From an uncultured Lachnospiraceae bacterium (GTDB lineage Bacteria; Bacillota; Clostridia; Lachnospirales; Lachnospiraceae): a stretch of DNA of 64,000 nt. Positions 22,522 to 31,241 of this stretch are shown piece by piece. The notes under the pieces are model-generated. The model had not been told where the DNA came from, made no database searches, and saw nothing but the letters and a program-made list of their open reading frames with translations. The translations under genes and the position numbers were made by a program. Numbering within the stretch: position 1 is the first letter of the stretch; each line of letters begins with the position of its first letter. The stretch lies in contig CADBFP010000005.1 of the NCBI GenBank assembly GCA_902793995.1, positions 1 through 64,000 on the forward strand. Direction: 5' to 3'.

Positions 22522-23771
22522 GCCAAAATAATGAAACAGCACAGCACAAAAGGGGCTTTATGCAAACCCCCGCTTTCATGAGAATGAAGAAGATTCTGGC
22601 CCTTCTTCTGGCCGCCGCCACCCTGGTTTTAATCGGCATCACCCTGATTCGCCTGGGTAAGGTGCCCGGGGTAACGGAAAGCATTCCAATGCACTTTGTC
22701 CGGGTCACGGAAGCAGGGGAAGAGGAGTACGAGGACGAAACCATCTGTCCGGTGGAATATGAATCCGAGGACGGCGAATACACCTGTCTGGTTAATTACT
22801 CTTTTGAGGAGTGGGAGGAGCTGCCTTCCGGCCACGAGATAGAGGGCTGGGTGTATTTGCTGGAAGACGGCCGCTATACGGCCTTTGACCATGAAGCCGC
22901 AGAGCCGGAGATTGCCGCAGCGGTGCGGGACTTAAATGCGGATGCCAACCGGCGGCAGCTGAGTATCGCCCTGGCTTTGGGCCTCATGGCCATCAGTTTC
23001 TTTTTGATGGTGCGCTGGGGCCGTTTCTTCAGTGATTACGAGCAGATCTGGTTCCTGTCCATCATGGTTCTGGCGGGCGTTATCTCAATTATAGTGCCGG
23101 AAGAGGATATAAACGGTGTCAAAGGCATTTATATAATGGCCCTGTATCTGGCGGATACCTTCCTGAATATCCTCTGCGAGCTGCTGATCGCCAAGCAGAG
23201 CAAGTGGAACTTCATCGTCTCTGTGTTTGTGGAGATCACGGAAATCGTCATCTGCATTGTGCTGGCTTACCGTTTTGCTACTTTGGCCACGACGTTGTTC
23301 TTCTGGCTGCCTATTGATATCATCAGTTTTATCAACTGGCACAAACATCCGGACCGGCAGGAAGAGGAGCTGACCAAGGTGCGCAAGCTATCCGGTGCCA
23401 CCCGGGTGCTGATCCTGCTGGCGGTGGCCATCTGGACGGTGGTGGTGGGCTATTTCCTCTCCGGACTCAATATCCGGACGGATCTCTTCGGGGGCAATGC
23501 CACCCTGGAGACCATCGTCATATACTTCGATGCCTGCGCCTCGGCCATCGGCATTGTGAACGGGGTGCTGATTTTCCTGCGCTATCAGGAGCAATGGTTT
23601 GCCTGGATCGCCTGCTCCCTGCTGGAAGCGGTGATTAATATCCTCTCCGGCCAGTATGTGTTGCTGGTGTTAAAGGCGGGGTACCTCACCAATTCCACCT
23701 ATGGCTATATCAAGTGGCACAAATATATTCACAGCCACGAGAAGGAAGAGGAAAAACTGCTGTCGCTGTAG
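22518..23771 (+). CDS. Membrane protein with N-terminal extracytoplasmic region and PnuC-like C-terminal domain
   Basis: The protein has 417 residues. Residues 25-45 form a membrane anchor, about 46-145 an acidic region that should face outward, and 148-168 a second membrane segment. From about residue 175 to the end the pattern of helices and motifs resembles PnuC nicotinamide riboside transporters: NILCELLIAKQSKWNF, then LPIDIISFINWHKH, VRKLS, and later YFDACASAIGIVNGVLI and QYVLLVLKAGYL. PnuC proteins are normally about 200-250 residues, so the N-terminal part is an unusual addition. Vitamin uptake is inferred from resemblance. Key tryptophans (W in NWHKH, WFAWIA) are present. The ATG overlaps the preceding stop. 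Confidence 0.65.
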   Translation: MSQNNETAQHKRGFMQTPAFMRMKKILALLLAAATLVLIGITLIRLGKVPGVTESIPMHFVRVTEAGEEEYEDETICPVEYESEDGEYTCLVNYSFEEWEELPSGHEIEGWVYLLEDGRYTAFDHEAAEPEIAAAVRDLNADANRRQLSIALALGLMAISFFLMVRWGRFFSDYEQIWFLSIMVLAGVISIIVPEEDINGVKGIYIMALYLADTFLNILCELLIAKQSKWNFIVSVFVEITEIVICIVLAYRFATLATTLFFWLPIDIISFINWHKHPDRQEEELTKVRKLSGATRVLILLAVAIWTVVVGYFLSGLNIRTDLFGGNATLETIVIYFDACASAIGIVNGVLIFLRYQEQWFAWIACSLLEAVINILSGQYVLLVLKAGYLTNSTYGYIKWHKYIHSHEKEEEKLLSL

Positions 23772-23772
23772 A

Positions 23773-23804
23773 GGTGCCAGGAGGGGTCCCCTTGGCGCAC
23801 TTTT
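23773..23804 (+). terminator. Imperfect palindrome, probable terminator
   Basis: GTGCCAGGAGGGGTCCCCTT and GGCGCAC form a broken hairpin followed by TTTTAC just after the PnuC-like gene. It resembles the TGCACCA-GGGACC-TGGTGCA repeats elsewhere in the window. Confidence 0.5.
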
Positions 23805-23867
23805 ACGGAACAGGGCTCTTGTCTGCGACAAATAAGGCAGAGAAGACTTTGTAAGAGGGAGGCGCTT

Positions 23868-24719
23868 ATGAAAAAAGTGATATCCTGTATGCCTATGATT
23901 CTTTTGGCCGTTTTGCTTTCCGCCTGCGGAGGAGGGGAAGCATCCCCGGATCTCTTTGGAAGGGTCAGCGAGAGGGCCATGGAGCAAGGCTCCCTGCAAT
24001 TGACGGTTTTAGAGACTGGAACGGATATGTCCGGAGCCGGCTGCTCCGGCTGGAGCGGCTGGAAATTCGGGAATTATGCGTCGATTGTGAAAGAGCTGAA
24101 AAGGGTAAAGGCCAGACCGGCGGAGGATTTCACCGCAGAGAAAATGACATTTCCTCTTTATGAGATCAGCTTGCCCCAGGAGGATGGGTTTGACTTGTTT
24201 CTTTGCTGGACAAACGGTTATTTAATTGACCAGCAGGGGAAGGCTTACCGCTTTGATTATGATTTTGCCAAACTGGCCCAGGGGGAGTGGTCCCATAAAA
24301 GCGGGAAAGAGGGCCTGAATGTATTTATCGGCCGCTATCTGACGGAGCTGGAGGGCCGGTGGATCTTTGACCGCCTGCCGCAGAAGGAGGAGACCTCTGG
24401 GCCGGAGGGGATAAAAATGGAGATCCTGTCTGTTGAGCAGGGAATCGTCAGTGTTGAAATCCGTAATGAGAGCAGCCGGGATTGGATGTATGGGAAGTAT
24501 TATCATCTGGAAGTGACGGATGGAAAAAACTGGTATTATGCCCCTTATTTTCCCCGGCGGCCCCTGGCATTTGAAGACATCGGCCTGATATTGCCGGCCG
24601 GGGAAAGTACCCGGAGGAGCTACTCGCTGGAACCTTGGATGCCGCTGCCCACGGGGCGCTACCGTGTAGTGGCAGGGGGCGGACCCCACGAGCTAAGTGC
24701 GGAGTTTGATATGCCCTAA
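23868..24719 (+). CDS. Lipoprotein with C-terminal Ig-like domain
   Basis: The protein has 283 residues with a lipoprotein signal: MKKVISCMPM, a hydrophobic stretch and the lipobox LSAC with Cys20. I do not recognise the middle part. Residues about 185-283 (VEQGIVSVEIRNESSRDWMYG, later PAGESTRRSYSL and LPTGRYRVV) look like the bacterial Ig-like fold seen in many Clostridia lipoproteins (Big_14 type). It should be anchored on the outer face of the membrane. It is convergent with tdk and separated by a hairpin. Confidence 0.65.
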   Translation: MKKVISCMPMILLAVLLSACGGGEASPDLFGRVSERAMEQGSLQLTVLETGTDMSGAGCSGWSGWKFGNYASIVKELKRVKARPAEDFTAEKMTFPLYEISLPQEDGFDLFLCWTNGYLIDQQGKAYRFDYDFAKLAQGEWSHKSGKEGLNVFIGRYLTELEGRWIFDRLPQKEETSGPEGIKMEILSVEQGIVSVEIRNESSRDWMYGKYYHLEVTDGKNWYYAPYFPRRPLAFEDIGLILPAGESTRRSYSLEPWMPLPTGRYRVVAGGGPHELSAEFDMP

Positions 24720-24732
24720 AGGCGCCGGGAGC

Positions 24733-24764
24733 GTAGAAAACTGCACCGGAAGACCCTCCGGTGC
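24733..24764 (-). terminator. tdk terminator
   Basis: GCACCGGA (24743-24750) pairs perfectly with TCCGGTGC (24757-24764). On the minus strand it is followed by AGTTTTCT. It may also serve the lipoprotein gene in the other direction. Confidence 0.65.
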
Positions 24765-24765
24765 G

Positions 24766-25338
24766 TTACGGCCGCAGCCGGCCTTCGTAATAATGTTTGC
24801 GGCAGAGGGGGGTGTAGGCGTCATTAGCGCCCAGCACAATGGTTTCTCCCTCCCGCACCAGGGTATCTCCCACATAGCGGGCGTTGAAGCGGGCTTTTTT
24901 GCCGCACCAGCAGATGGTAGGGATTTCTTCGATTTCATCCGCCAGCTCCAACAGCCGTTTGGAGCCCTCGAAAAGCAGGCTGCGGAAATCGGACTTTAAG
25001 CCGTAGCAGATGACGGGAATCTTGTATTCATCCACCACTTTCACAAAGTCCTCCACCTGGGCAGCGGTCAAAAACTGGGCTTCATCCACGATGATGCAGT
25101 CCGGTTTTTCTTTTCCGGTGAAGAAGGCTTCCTCCCGGGCCAGCAGTTCCTCTGCCGTAAGGCAGGGGGCTTCCAGCCCCATGCGGGAATGCACCACCAG
25201 ATCCCCGTCCCGTTTGTCCAGGGCGGGCTTGCACAGCAGGGCTTTTTTCCCCCGCTCCAGATAATTATATTGCACCATTAGAGCGTTGGCGCTTTTACTG
25301 GCGCCCATGGCGCCGTAGCGGAAATATAATTTGGCCAT
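24766..25338 (-). CDS. tdk: Thymidine kinase
   Basis: Type II thymidine kinase phosphorylates thymidine to TMP for salvage. The start at 25338 (MAKLYFRYGAMG) follows GGAGA, giving 190 residues, the usual length; an upstream in-frame ATG would extend into the promoter. The P-loop reads GAMGASKS, an altered version of the usual GxxxxGKS, which I recall from Clostridia members. DEAQFL and the zinc-site cysteines (CWCGKKA and CRKHYY) are present. Confidence 0.93.
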   Translation of the reverse strand: MAKLYFRYGAMGASKSANALMVQYNYLERGKKALLCKPALDKRDGDLVVHSRMGLEAPCLTAEELLAREEAFFTGKEKPDCIIVDEAQFLTAAQVEDFVKVVDEYKIPVICYGLKSDFRSLLFEGSKRLLELADEIEEIPTICWCGKKARFNARYVGDTLVREGETIVLGANDAYTPLCRKHYYEGRLRP

Positions 25339-25371
25339 AAGGGTCTCCGTTTTGCGTTGAAAGATGGCTAT

Positions 25372-25400
25372 ATTATACAACCGCAGAAGGGAAATGGCAA
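25372..25400 (-). promoter_or_regulatory. tdk promoter
   Basis: On the minus strand TTGCCA (25400-25395), a 17-base spacer and TATAAT (25377-25372). Confidence 0.75.
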
Positions 25401-25410
25401 TCGGAGTATC

Positions 25411-25439
25411 TTGCAATCTGCCAGGGCATTTGATACAAT
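25411..25439 (+). promoter_or_regulatory. udk promoter
   Basis: TTGCAA (25411-25416), a 17-base spacer and TACAAT (25434-25439), divergent from the tdk promoter with 10 bases between their -35 elements. Confidence 0.75.
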
Positions 25440-25466
25440 CGGGGCAGCGAAAAAAGGAGGTCGCAT

Positions 25467-26081
25467 ATGGGCGACATTTTGATGATCGGGATTGCCGGGG
25501 GATCCGGCAGCGGAAAAACTACCCTGACCAAAAATCTGGTAAATCATTTCGGCGATCAGATTGCCGTGGTGCATCACGACAATTATTACTATTCCCACCA
25601 TGATATGACTTATGAAGAGCGCTGCCTGCTGAATTATGACTGTCCGGAGGCCTTTGAAAACCGGCTGATGATTGAGCAGCTGGGGCTCTTAAAGCAGGGG
25701 CGTAGCGTGGAATGCCCCGTGTATGATTATGCCATCCATGACCGGGTGGAGGAAACCAAAACGGTGCGGCCCAAGCCCATTATCATTGTGGAAGGTATCC
25801 TGATTTTTGCGGAGCAGGAGATTCTGGATCTGCTGGATATCAAGATTTTCGTGGATACGGATGCGGACATCCGCCTGGCCAGACGGATCAGACGGGATAT
25901 CCGGGACCGGGGCCGCACGGTGGAAAGCGTCATCGACCAATGGCGGACCACGGTGAAACCCATGTACGAGACTTATGTGGAGCCTACCCGGAAGAAGGCG
26001 GATATCATTGTTCCCGAGGGGGGCAAAAATGCGGTGGCCCTGGAAATGATTCTGGGCCGGATTGAAAAACAGCTGAAATAA
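25467..26081 (+). CDS. udk: Uridine kinase
   Basis: Uridine/cytidine kinase phosphorylates uridine and cytidine with ATP or GTP in pyrimidine salvage. The P-loop GIAGGSGSGKTTLTK starts at residue 6. HDNYYY, YDCPEAFEN and VEGILIF are family motifs, and RRIRRDIRDRGR is the lid region. The 204-residue length fits. The ribosome site is AAAGGAGG. Its divergence from tdk places two pyrimidine salvage genes side by side. Confidence 0.94.
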   Translation: MGDILMIGIAGGSGSGKTTLTKNLVNHFGDQIAVVHHDNYYYSHHDMTYEERCLLNYDCPEAFENRLMIEQLGLLKQGRSVECPVYDYAIHDRVEETKTVRPKPIIIVEGILIFAEQEILDLLDIKIFVDTDADIRLARRIRRDIRDRGRTVESVIDQWRTTVKPMYETYVEPTRKKADIIVPEGGKNAVALEMILGRIEKQLK

Positions 26082-26093
26082 GAGGAGAAATAA

Positions 26094-26690
26094 ATGAAGA
26101 AAACAGTGCTTATGGTTCTTGCCCTTAGTCTGCTGCTGGCCCTTTGCGCCTGCGGCGCCAAGGAGGACGGCCCCACTGCCGCCGCCGGCACCTTCGAAAA
26201 GGTGCGGCATGCGGAAATCACCATTAAGAGATACGGCACCATTAAGCTGGAGCTGGATGAGGGCACGGCCCCCATTTCCGTGGCCAATTTCATTAAACTG
26301 GCCCAGGCGGGCTTTTACGACGGCCTTAGCTTTCACCGGATTATGGACGGCTTTATGATCCAGGGCGGCGCTCCCAATGCCTCCAGCACCATCAAGCCGG
26401 AGACGATTAAAGGGGAATTTGAGGCCAACGGCGTGAAGAATCCCATAAAGCATGTGGCCGGCATTATCTCCATGGCCCGGGCTAACAATCCGGACTCCGG
26501 CAGCTCCCAGTTTTTCATTACGGTGGCGGACTCGCCCCATCTGAACGGCAATTATGCCGCCTTCGGCCGGGTCACTGAAGGGCTGGCCATTGCCCAGAAG
26601 ATTGCCAAGGATGCTAAGCCCATCGATAATAACGGCACCATCCTTCCGGAGCAGCAGCCGGTGATCGAAAAGATCGTCATTACGGATTAA
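26094..26690 (+). CDS. Cyclophilin-type peptidyl-prolyl isomerase lipoprotein
   Basis: The protein interconverts cis and trans proline bonds, probably in proteins folding outside the membrane. A lipoprotein signal ends in LCAC with Cys20. The cyclophilin core covers residues about 38-198, with FHRIMDGFMIQGG containing the conserved FHR active-site arginine, and ARANNPDSGSSQFFI. The 198-residue length fits this group. It follows udk by 12 bases, probably in the same operon. Confidence 0.92.
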   Translation: MKKTVLMVLALSLLLALCACGAKEDGPTAAAGTFEKVRHAEITIKRYGTIKLELDEGTAPISVANFIKLAQAGFYDGLSFHRIMDGFMIQGGAPNASSTIKPETIKGEFEANGVKNPIKHVAGIISMARANNPDSGSSQFFITVADSPHLNGNYAAFGRVTEGLAIAQKIAKDAKPIDNNGTILPEQQPVIEKIVITD

Positions 26691-26709
26691 GAAGGGGCGG
26701 GAAGCGAAG

Positions 26710-27684
26710 ATGTTAGTGCCTATTTTACTTTTCTTGGCCGGTTTTGTGCTTTTGATCAAAGGCGGCGACTGGTTTGTGGACGGGGCGGTGGGCATTGCCC
26801 ATCGCTTTAAATTGCCGGAGCTGTTGATCGGCGCCACAGTGGTTTCCATTGGTACCACCCTGCCGGAGGTAATGGTGTCCGCCCAGGCGGCTTTTCAGGG
26901 CAATGCCGGCATATCCTACGGCAATGCCATCGGCTCCATTATCTGCAACACGGCCCTGATTGCGGCTTTGACCATAGCCATAAGGCCCGGCCCCGTGAAT
27001 AAAAAATCTTTAAGGACCCCGGTCATCGCCTTCTTTTTGGCGGCGGCCATTTATGTGGGCATTGCTTATACCAGCGGCCGCTTTGCTCGCTGGCAGGGGC
27101 TCATGTTCCTGGGCATCTTTATCGCCTACATGCTGCTGACGGTGTGGCAGATGAAGAAAAATCCGGAGGCGGCGGACACGGAAGCGGAAGAGGAAGCGGC
27201 GGAAACGCCCCGGCCCCTGTGGCTGGAGCTGGGGATGCTGGCGGTGGGGGCGGCAGCCATTGCCTTCGGCGCCAACTTGCTGGTAAATAACGGCACCAAA
27301 ATTGCCCAGGCCCTGGGGGTGCCGGACAGTGTTATCGGCCTCACCATGGTGGCTCTGGGGACCAGCCTGCCGGAGCTGGTTACCGCCATTACCAGTCTGG
27401 CTAAGGGCCACGGCGCCCTGTCCCTGGGGAATGTAATCGGCGCCAATTTGTTTAATATCGTCCTGGTTTCCGGGGCGGCCATCAGCATTTCTCCCTTTGC
27501 CATTCCAGCGGAAAAGACCATAGGAGGAGAGAATGCCTCTCTGCTGGTGGATATTCCGGTGATGCTGGGGGTAATGGCTGTTTTGTGTCTGCCCTCCCTA
27601 ATCAAGGGGAAACTCTTCCGCTGGCAGGGCATCCTGCTGCTGGGGGTTTATCTGGGATTTATGATTTTCCAGTTTGTGTTGTAA
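26710..27684 (+). CDS. Calcium/sodium antiporter (CaCA family, YrbG-like)
   Basis: The 324-residue membrane protein has the two inverted halves of CaCA exchangers. The alpha-1 repeat reads GTTLPEVMVSAQAAFQG followed by GNAIGSIICN, and alpha-2 reads GTSLPELVTAITSLAKG followed by GNVIGANLFN. The acidic residues that coordinate cations are present in both. An acidic cytoplasmic loop (ADTEAEEEAAE) separates the halves. About ten membrane helices are expected. Ion choice cannot be told from sequence. Confidence 0.93.
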   Translation: MLVPILLFLAGFVLLIKGGDWFVDGAVGIAHRFKLPELLIGATVVSIGTTLPEVMVSAQAAFQGNAGISYGNAIGSIICNTALIAALTIAIRPGPVNKKSLRTPVIAFFLAAAIYVGIAYTSGRFARWQGLMFLGIFIAYMLLTVWQMKKNPEAADTEAEEEAAETPRPLWLELGMLAVGAAAIAFGANLLVNNGTKIAQALGVPDSVIGLTMVALGTSLPELVTAITSLAKGHGALSLGNVIGANLFNIVLVSGAAISISPFAIPAEKTIGGENASLLVDIPVMLGVMAVLCLPSLIKGKLFRWQGILLLGVYLGFMIFQFVL

Positions 27685-27687
27685 ACC

Positions 27688-30174
27688 ATGAGAGACTATA
27701 AAAGCATACGGGGGCTGAACCCCAAAAAGAGCGTGCCCAGACATATCGGCCAGTACTGTGCGGCTCTGGACACGGCGGAAACGGAACTGAAACGGCAAAA
27801 GGAGGCGGTAAGGGACGGTCTGGGGGCCTTCCTTGCCTCTTTGTTATGGGAAGACAGAATCCCCTTTGAGGCCCGGAATCTGACAGTTTCGGATATGATT
27901 TACGGGGGGCTGCCGGCGGGCGGCGGACGGCCGGCCCGGGAGCCGGTTTTTGAAGAGGCGGAAAAGGTGCTGCGGGACTGCTGGAATGCGGTGCTGGGAG
28001 AGATTTGCGGCAAGGCCTTTGCTTACGGATACCGGGCGGGATTTAACCGGCCGGGAGAGCTGGAGGCCCGGCTGCTGCAGGATATCAAAATGCCCCTGAC
28101 GGCGCCCCTGGAGGTAATCTTTCCGGCGGATCTGTGGGAGCTTTCCCTAAAGGATCTGAAGGATCGGTACCAGGAAACGGCGGCTCTGGTGAGGGCGGAG
28201 CAGGCACGCTACCGAAAGGATTATGAAGCCGCCCGGCAGCGGATGGAAGAGGAACTCCGGGAGCGGGCCGCTGCCATCCCCTATGAAGGAGAGCCGGGGC
28301 ATTACTATACCTCGGATAAAACGGAGGAATTGGCGGAGCTGAAAAGCCGCTATACCACGGAAGAAATCAAGCTGCTGCGCCATGCGGGTCTCATCCGGTT
28401 TTCCGGAGGCTTAAAGAAAAAATACTGGCTGGATACCCGGCCGAAGCTGGATAAAAAGGCGTACCGCACCGGCTATATGGCGCCCTACCGCTGCGGGGTA
28501 AGCCGGGAGGCGTGGAAGGCTTTGGCGGAATCTTACGAGGAGCTGGCCCGGCAGGACAGGGAAGCGGCCCTGCAGGAAGCCCGGGAGCGGAACAAGGAAA
28601 AGAATCAGCGGCGCAAGCGCAATGCCGCCATTCGGACCGCCATCGTTAACTCCATTCCGGAGAATTATATCGATTTCTTCCCTCTGGCCCGGGCCATGGA
28701 GCGGCATTTCGTGCTGCATATCGGGCCCACCAATTCCGGGAAGACTCATGACGCCATGGAGGCATTAAAGGAGGCGGAAAACGGCATTTATCTGGGGCCT
28801 TTGCGGCTTCTGGCATTCGAGCAATACGAGGCCTTAAACGGGGCCGGCTATCCCTGCTCCCTGGTGACGGGGGAAGAGCGGCTGGAGGAGGAAGGGGCCA
28901 TGTTCCAGGCCTCCACTATCGAAATGCTGAACACCCAGCGGGAGTATGAGGTGGCGGTGATTGACGAGGCCCAGATGATTGGTGATCCGGACCGGGGAGG
29001 CGCCTGGACCCGGGCGGTTTTGGGGATCTGCGCCAGGGAAATCCATGTCTGCGCCGCCCCTATCGCCAAAAATCTGCTGATCCGCCTGATCAAGGACTGC
29101 GGGGATTCTTATACGGTGGTGCCTCATCACCGGATGACTCCCCTGAAGGTAGAACGGGAGGAGTTTTCCCTGGACGAGGATGTGAGCCGGGGGGATGCTC
29201 TGATTGTGTTTTCCCGGAAAAGCGTTCACGGGGTGGCGTCTTATTTGCAGCAAAAGGGCTTGCGCTGCAGTGTGGTTTACGGGGCCCTGCCCTATGATGT
29301 GCGGCGGGAGCAGGCCCGGCTCTTTGCGGAGGGAGATACGGACACGGTGGTGGCCACGGATGCCATCGGCATGGGGATGAATCTGCCCATCCGCCGGGTG
29401 ATTTTCCTGGAGCAGGACAAATTTGACGGATACGAGCGGCGGCCTTTGAAAACCGAGGAAATCAAGCAAATTGCCGGCCGGGCGGGGCGCTACGGCATAT
29501 ACCCCATGGGCCTGGTGAATACGCCGGAGGAAAAGTACCGGATCCGAGAGGCCTTGGAAGGCCGCAGCGAAGCGGTGAAAACGGCGGTGATTGCTTTTCC
29601 GGAGTCCCTGCTGGGGGTGGATGCCAGCCTGACGGAGATCATAGAGCGCTGGATTCAGATAGAAATCAAGCCCGGCTACACCCGGGCGGACCCCTACCGG
29701 ATGCTGAGGCTTTGCCGCATGATCCAGGATCTTTCGGAGGATAAGCGCTTCCTGTATGATTGTATCAGCATGACCTTTGATGAAGAGGATGAGGAGCTGC
29801 TTTCCATTTGGCGGCAGATGTGCGCCCGGGAGGCGGCCGGCCATAGCTTCCCAGTGGAGGGGGCCCTGCCGGAGGAGCGGATCATCCGCCTTTCCGACAA
29901 TATGAACGAGCTGGAGGAGAGCTTCAGGCTCTGCGATCTTTTGTACGGCTATTGCGAAAAGTTCGGGCACACGGAGTTTCGGGAGGAGATTATGGACCGG
30001 AAGAATCTGATTTCCGAACAAATGAGTTCCATTCTGGCCCGACAGTCTTTAAGCGGGAAGAAGTGCCCGGGCTGCGGCCGGGGCATGCCCTGGAATTATC
30101 CTTACCGTTTGTGCGAAAATTGCTTCCGCCGGCAAAGACAAGGCCGGTGGAGAGGAAAAGGAGGCATCTTATGA
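27688..30174 (+). CDS. Suv3-like ATP-dependent RNA helicase with C-terminal zinc-ribbon-like motif
   Basis: The 828-residue protein resembles mitochondrial Suv3, an RNA helicase of the mitochondrial degradosome. Residues 1-340 are a largely helical, charged N-terminal region I do not recognise. The helicase core has Walker A GPTNSGKT (346-353), DEAQ (426-429), and QIAGRAGR (594-601). A Suv3-type C-terminal region follows, and then four cysteines at 793, 796, 809 and 812 (CPGC...CENC) suggest a zinc ribbon. The start ATG lacks a clear ribosome site and comes 3 bases after the antiporter stop, so coupling is likely. RNA decay or processing is the inferred role. Confidence 0.8.
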   Translation: MRDYKSIRGLNPKKSVPRHIGQYCAALDTAETELKRQKEAVRDGLGAFLASLLWEDRIPFEARNLTVSDMIYGGLPAGGGRPAREPVFEEAEKVLRDCWNAVLGEICGKAFAYGYRAGFNRPGELEARLLQDIKMPLTAPLEVIFPADLWELSLKDLKDRYQETAALVRAEQARYRKDYEAARQRMEEELRERAAAIPYEGEPGHYYTSDKTEELAELKSRYTTEEIKLLRHAGLIRFSGGLKKKYWLDTRPKLDKKAYRTGYMAPYRCGVSREAWKALAESYEELARQDREAALQEARERNKEKNQRRKRNAAIRTAIVNSIPENYIDFFPLARAMERHFVLHIGPTNSGKTHDAMEALKEAENGIYLGPLRLLAFEQYEALNGAGYPCSLVTGEERLEEEGAMFQASTIEMLNTQREYEVAVIDEAQMIGDPDRGGAWTRAVLGICAREIHVCAAPIAKNLLIRLIKDCGDSYTVVPHHRMTPLKVEREEFSLDEDVSRGDALIVFSRKSVHGVASYLQQKGLRCSVVYGALPYDVRREQARLFAEGDTDTVVATDAIGMGMNLPIRRVIFLEQDKFDGYERRPLKTEEIKQIAGRAGRYGIYPMGLVNTPEEKYRIREALEGRSEAVKTAVIAFPESLLGVDASLTEIIERWIQIEIKPGYTRADPYRMLRLCRMIQDLSEDKRFLYDCISMTFDEEDEELLSIWRQMCAREAAGHSFPVEGALPEERIIRLSDNMNELEESFRLCDLLYGYCEKFGHTEFREEIMDRKNLISEQMSSILARQSLSGKKCPGCGRGMPWNYPYRLCENCFRRQRQGRWRGKGGIL

Positions 30175-30650
30175 ACAAACTTGCCGCATTTTTGCGGGAT
30201 TACAGCTTTGCCAGCTTTTTTATTCCTTTTGGCATCATTATGGCGGTGTTTGGCATCCTCTCTTTCGGATCCGTCCAGAGAACCAAAAATTTCCCTCAAA
30301 CGGAGGGCACGGTCTCCCGCATGGAACTGTTTGAGGAGGGCTACAGCGACCGGAACGGATACCACGAGGCCACCTATATCATTTATGTGAAATATATTTT
30401 GGACGGCAAGGAGTATGAAGGAGATTACGGGATTTTCCCGGAAATGAAAATCGGGGAGACGGTAAAGCTGGCCTATAATCCCGCGGATCCCACGGATATC
30501 ACCCAACCCCACGGCATCCTGCTGCCTATTGCCTTGACGGCCGGCGGCGCGGCAGTTCTGGCAGGGGGCATTGTCAGTATCATCAGGACCAGAAACAAAC
30601 GGAGGGCTCTGAAAGCTCAGGAGGAGGATTGGATTTATGGAGAACAGTAG
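30171..30650 (+). CDS. DUF3592 domain membrane protein
   Basis: The protein has 159 residues. A membrane helix at about 14-34 is followed by a beta-rich region (TEGTVSRMELFEEG through GETVKLAYNPADPTDI), typical of DUF3592, then a second helix (about 115-138) and a basic tail. Function of the family is unknown. The chosen ATG follows AAAGGAGG and overlaps the helicase stop as ATGA; the open frame extends further upstream, but only inside the helicase gene. Confidence 0.8.
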   Translation: MNKLAAFLRDYSFASFFIPFGIIMAVFGILSFGSVQRTKNFPQTEGTVSRMELFEEGYSDRNGYHEATYIIYVKYILDGKEYEGDYGIFPEMKIGETVKLAYNPADPTDITQPHGILLPIALTAGGAAVLAGGIVSIIRTRNKRRALKAQEEDWIYGEQ

Positions 30651-31167
30651 CACTTATTTTCTGCATCCCAGCGGAAGCTTTACCAAACCCAGCTTTATGA
30701 TGGAAGATGAGATGGGGAACCCTGTTTATGAAGGCAATATGACCAAGCAGAGTCTGCTGGGGGCCACCACCTTCGAATTCATTAACCACAAGACGGGCCG
30801 CAGCCAGGAACATAAGGTAGGGCACACCATCACCCAGGAAACCCATGGCGGCTTCAGACCCAGCATTTTGGACGTGCTGTCTGTCAAGTCCCATTTTAAG
30901 TTTGACGGCGTGAAGATCTGGGATTATCTGCATGAGCAGGGCATCCGCATTGATTCCCACATCGCCACGGACAAGCTGGGCATGAAGTATGAGGTGAGTC
31001 TGAAGGGGCAGCCTATGGCGCTGATTGCCACCGCCCCGGCCAAGGGGGGCAAGGGGATTTTCACCACCGGCGTCACCTATCATGTGACCACGGAGGACGA
31101 AAACCTGGATCTGGCCTTTCTCACCGCCTTCGCCATAGCCCGGACGGAGCAGGCGTTTTACAATTAA
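30637..31167 (+). CDS. Tubby C-terminal-like (LURP-one/YxjI-type) protein
   Basis: The 176-residue soluble protein has the repeating pattern of short beta strands seen in LURP-one-related and scramblase-like proteins: KPSFMMEDEMGNPVYEGN near the start and a hydrophobic end DLAFLTAFAIARTEQAF matching the central helix of this fold. No catalytic motif is visible. It overlaps the DUF3592 gene by 14 bases, so the two probably act in one pathway with the membrane. The family assignment is by pattern only. Confidence 0.5.
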   Translation: MENSSTYFLHPSGSFTKPSFMMEDEMGNPVYEGNMTKQSLLGATTFEFINHKTGRSQEHKVGHTITQETHGGFRPSILDVLSVKSHFKFDGVKIWDYLHEQGIRIDSHIATDKLGMKYEVSLKGQPMALIATAPAKGGKGIFTTGVTYHVTTEDENLDLAFLTAFAIARTEQAFYN

Positions 31168-31175
31168 TCTGGGCC

Positions 31176-31235
31176 GGGGACGGCTTTGGGACAGGGGGAC
31201 GGTTCTTTCCGTCCCCCTGTCCCAAAGCCGTCCCC
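31176..31235. repeat. Perfect 27-bp inverted repeat, likely bidirectional terminator
   Basis: The arms 31176-31202 and 31209-31235 are perfect complements around a TTCTTT loop, with core GGGACAGGGGGACGG. It lies between two convergent genes. Related shorter hairpins are at 226-245 and 37618-37637. Confidence 0.85.
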
Positions 31236-31241
31236 CTGTCC

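Noticed and set aside
25689..26858. 389-codon open frame antisense to udk and the cyclophilin gene
   Set aside because: It spans two real genes in the opposite direction and has no recognisable feature.
28834..30021. 395-codon open frame antisense to the Suv3-like helicase
   Set aside because: Shadow frame. It shows His/Gln/Pro-rich composition without any domain, opposite a well supported gene.
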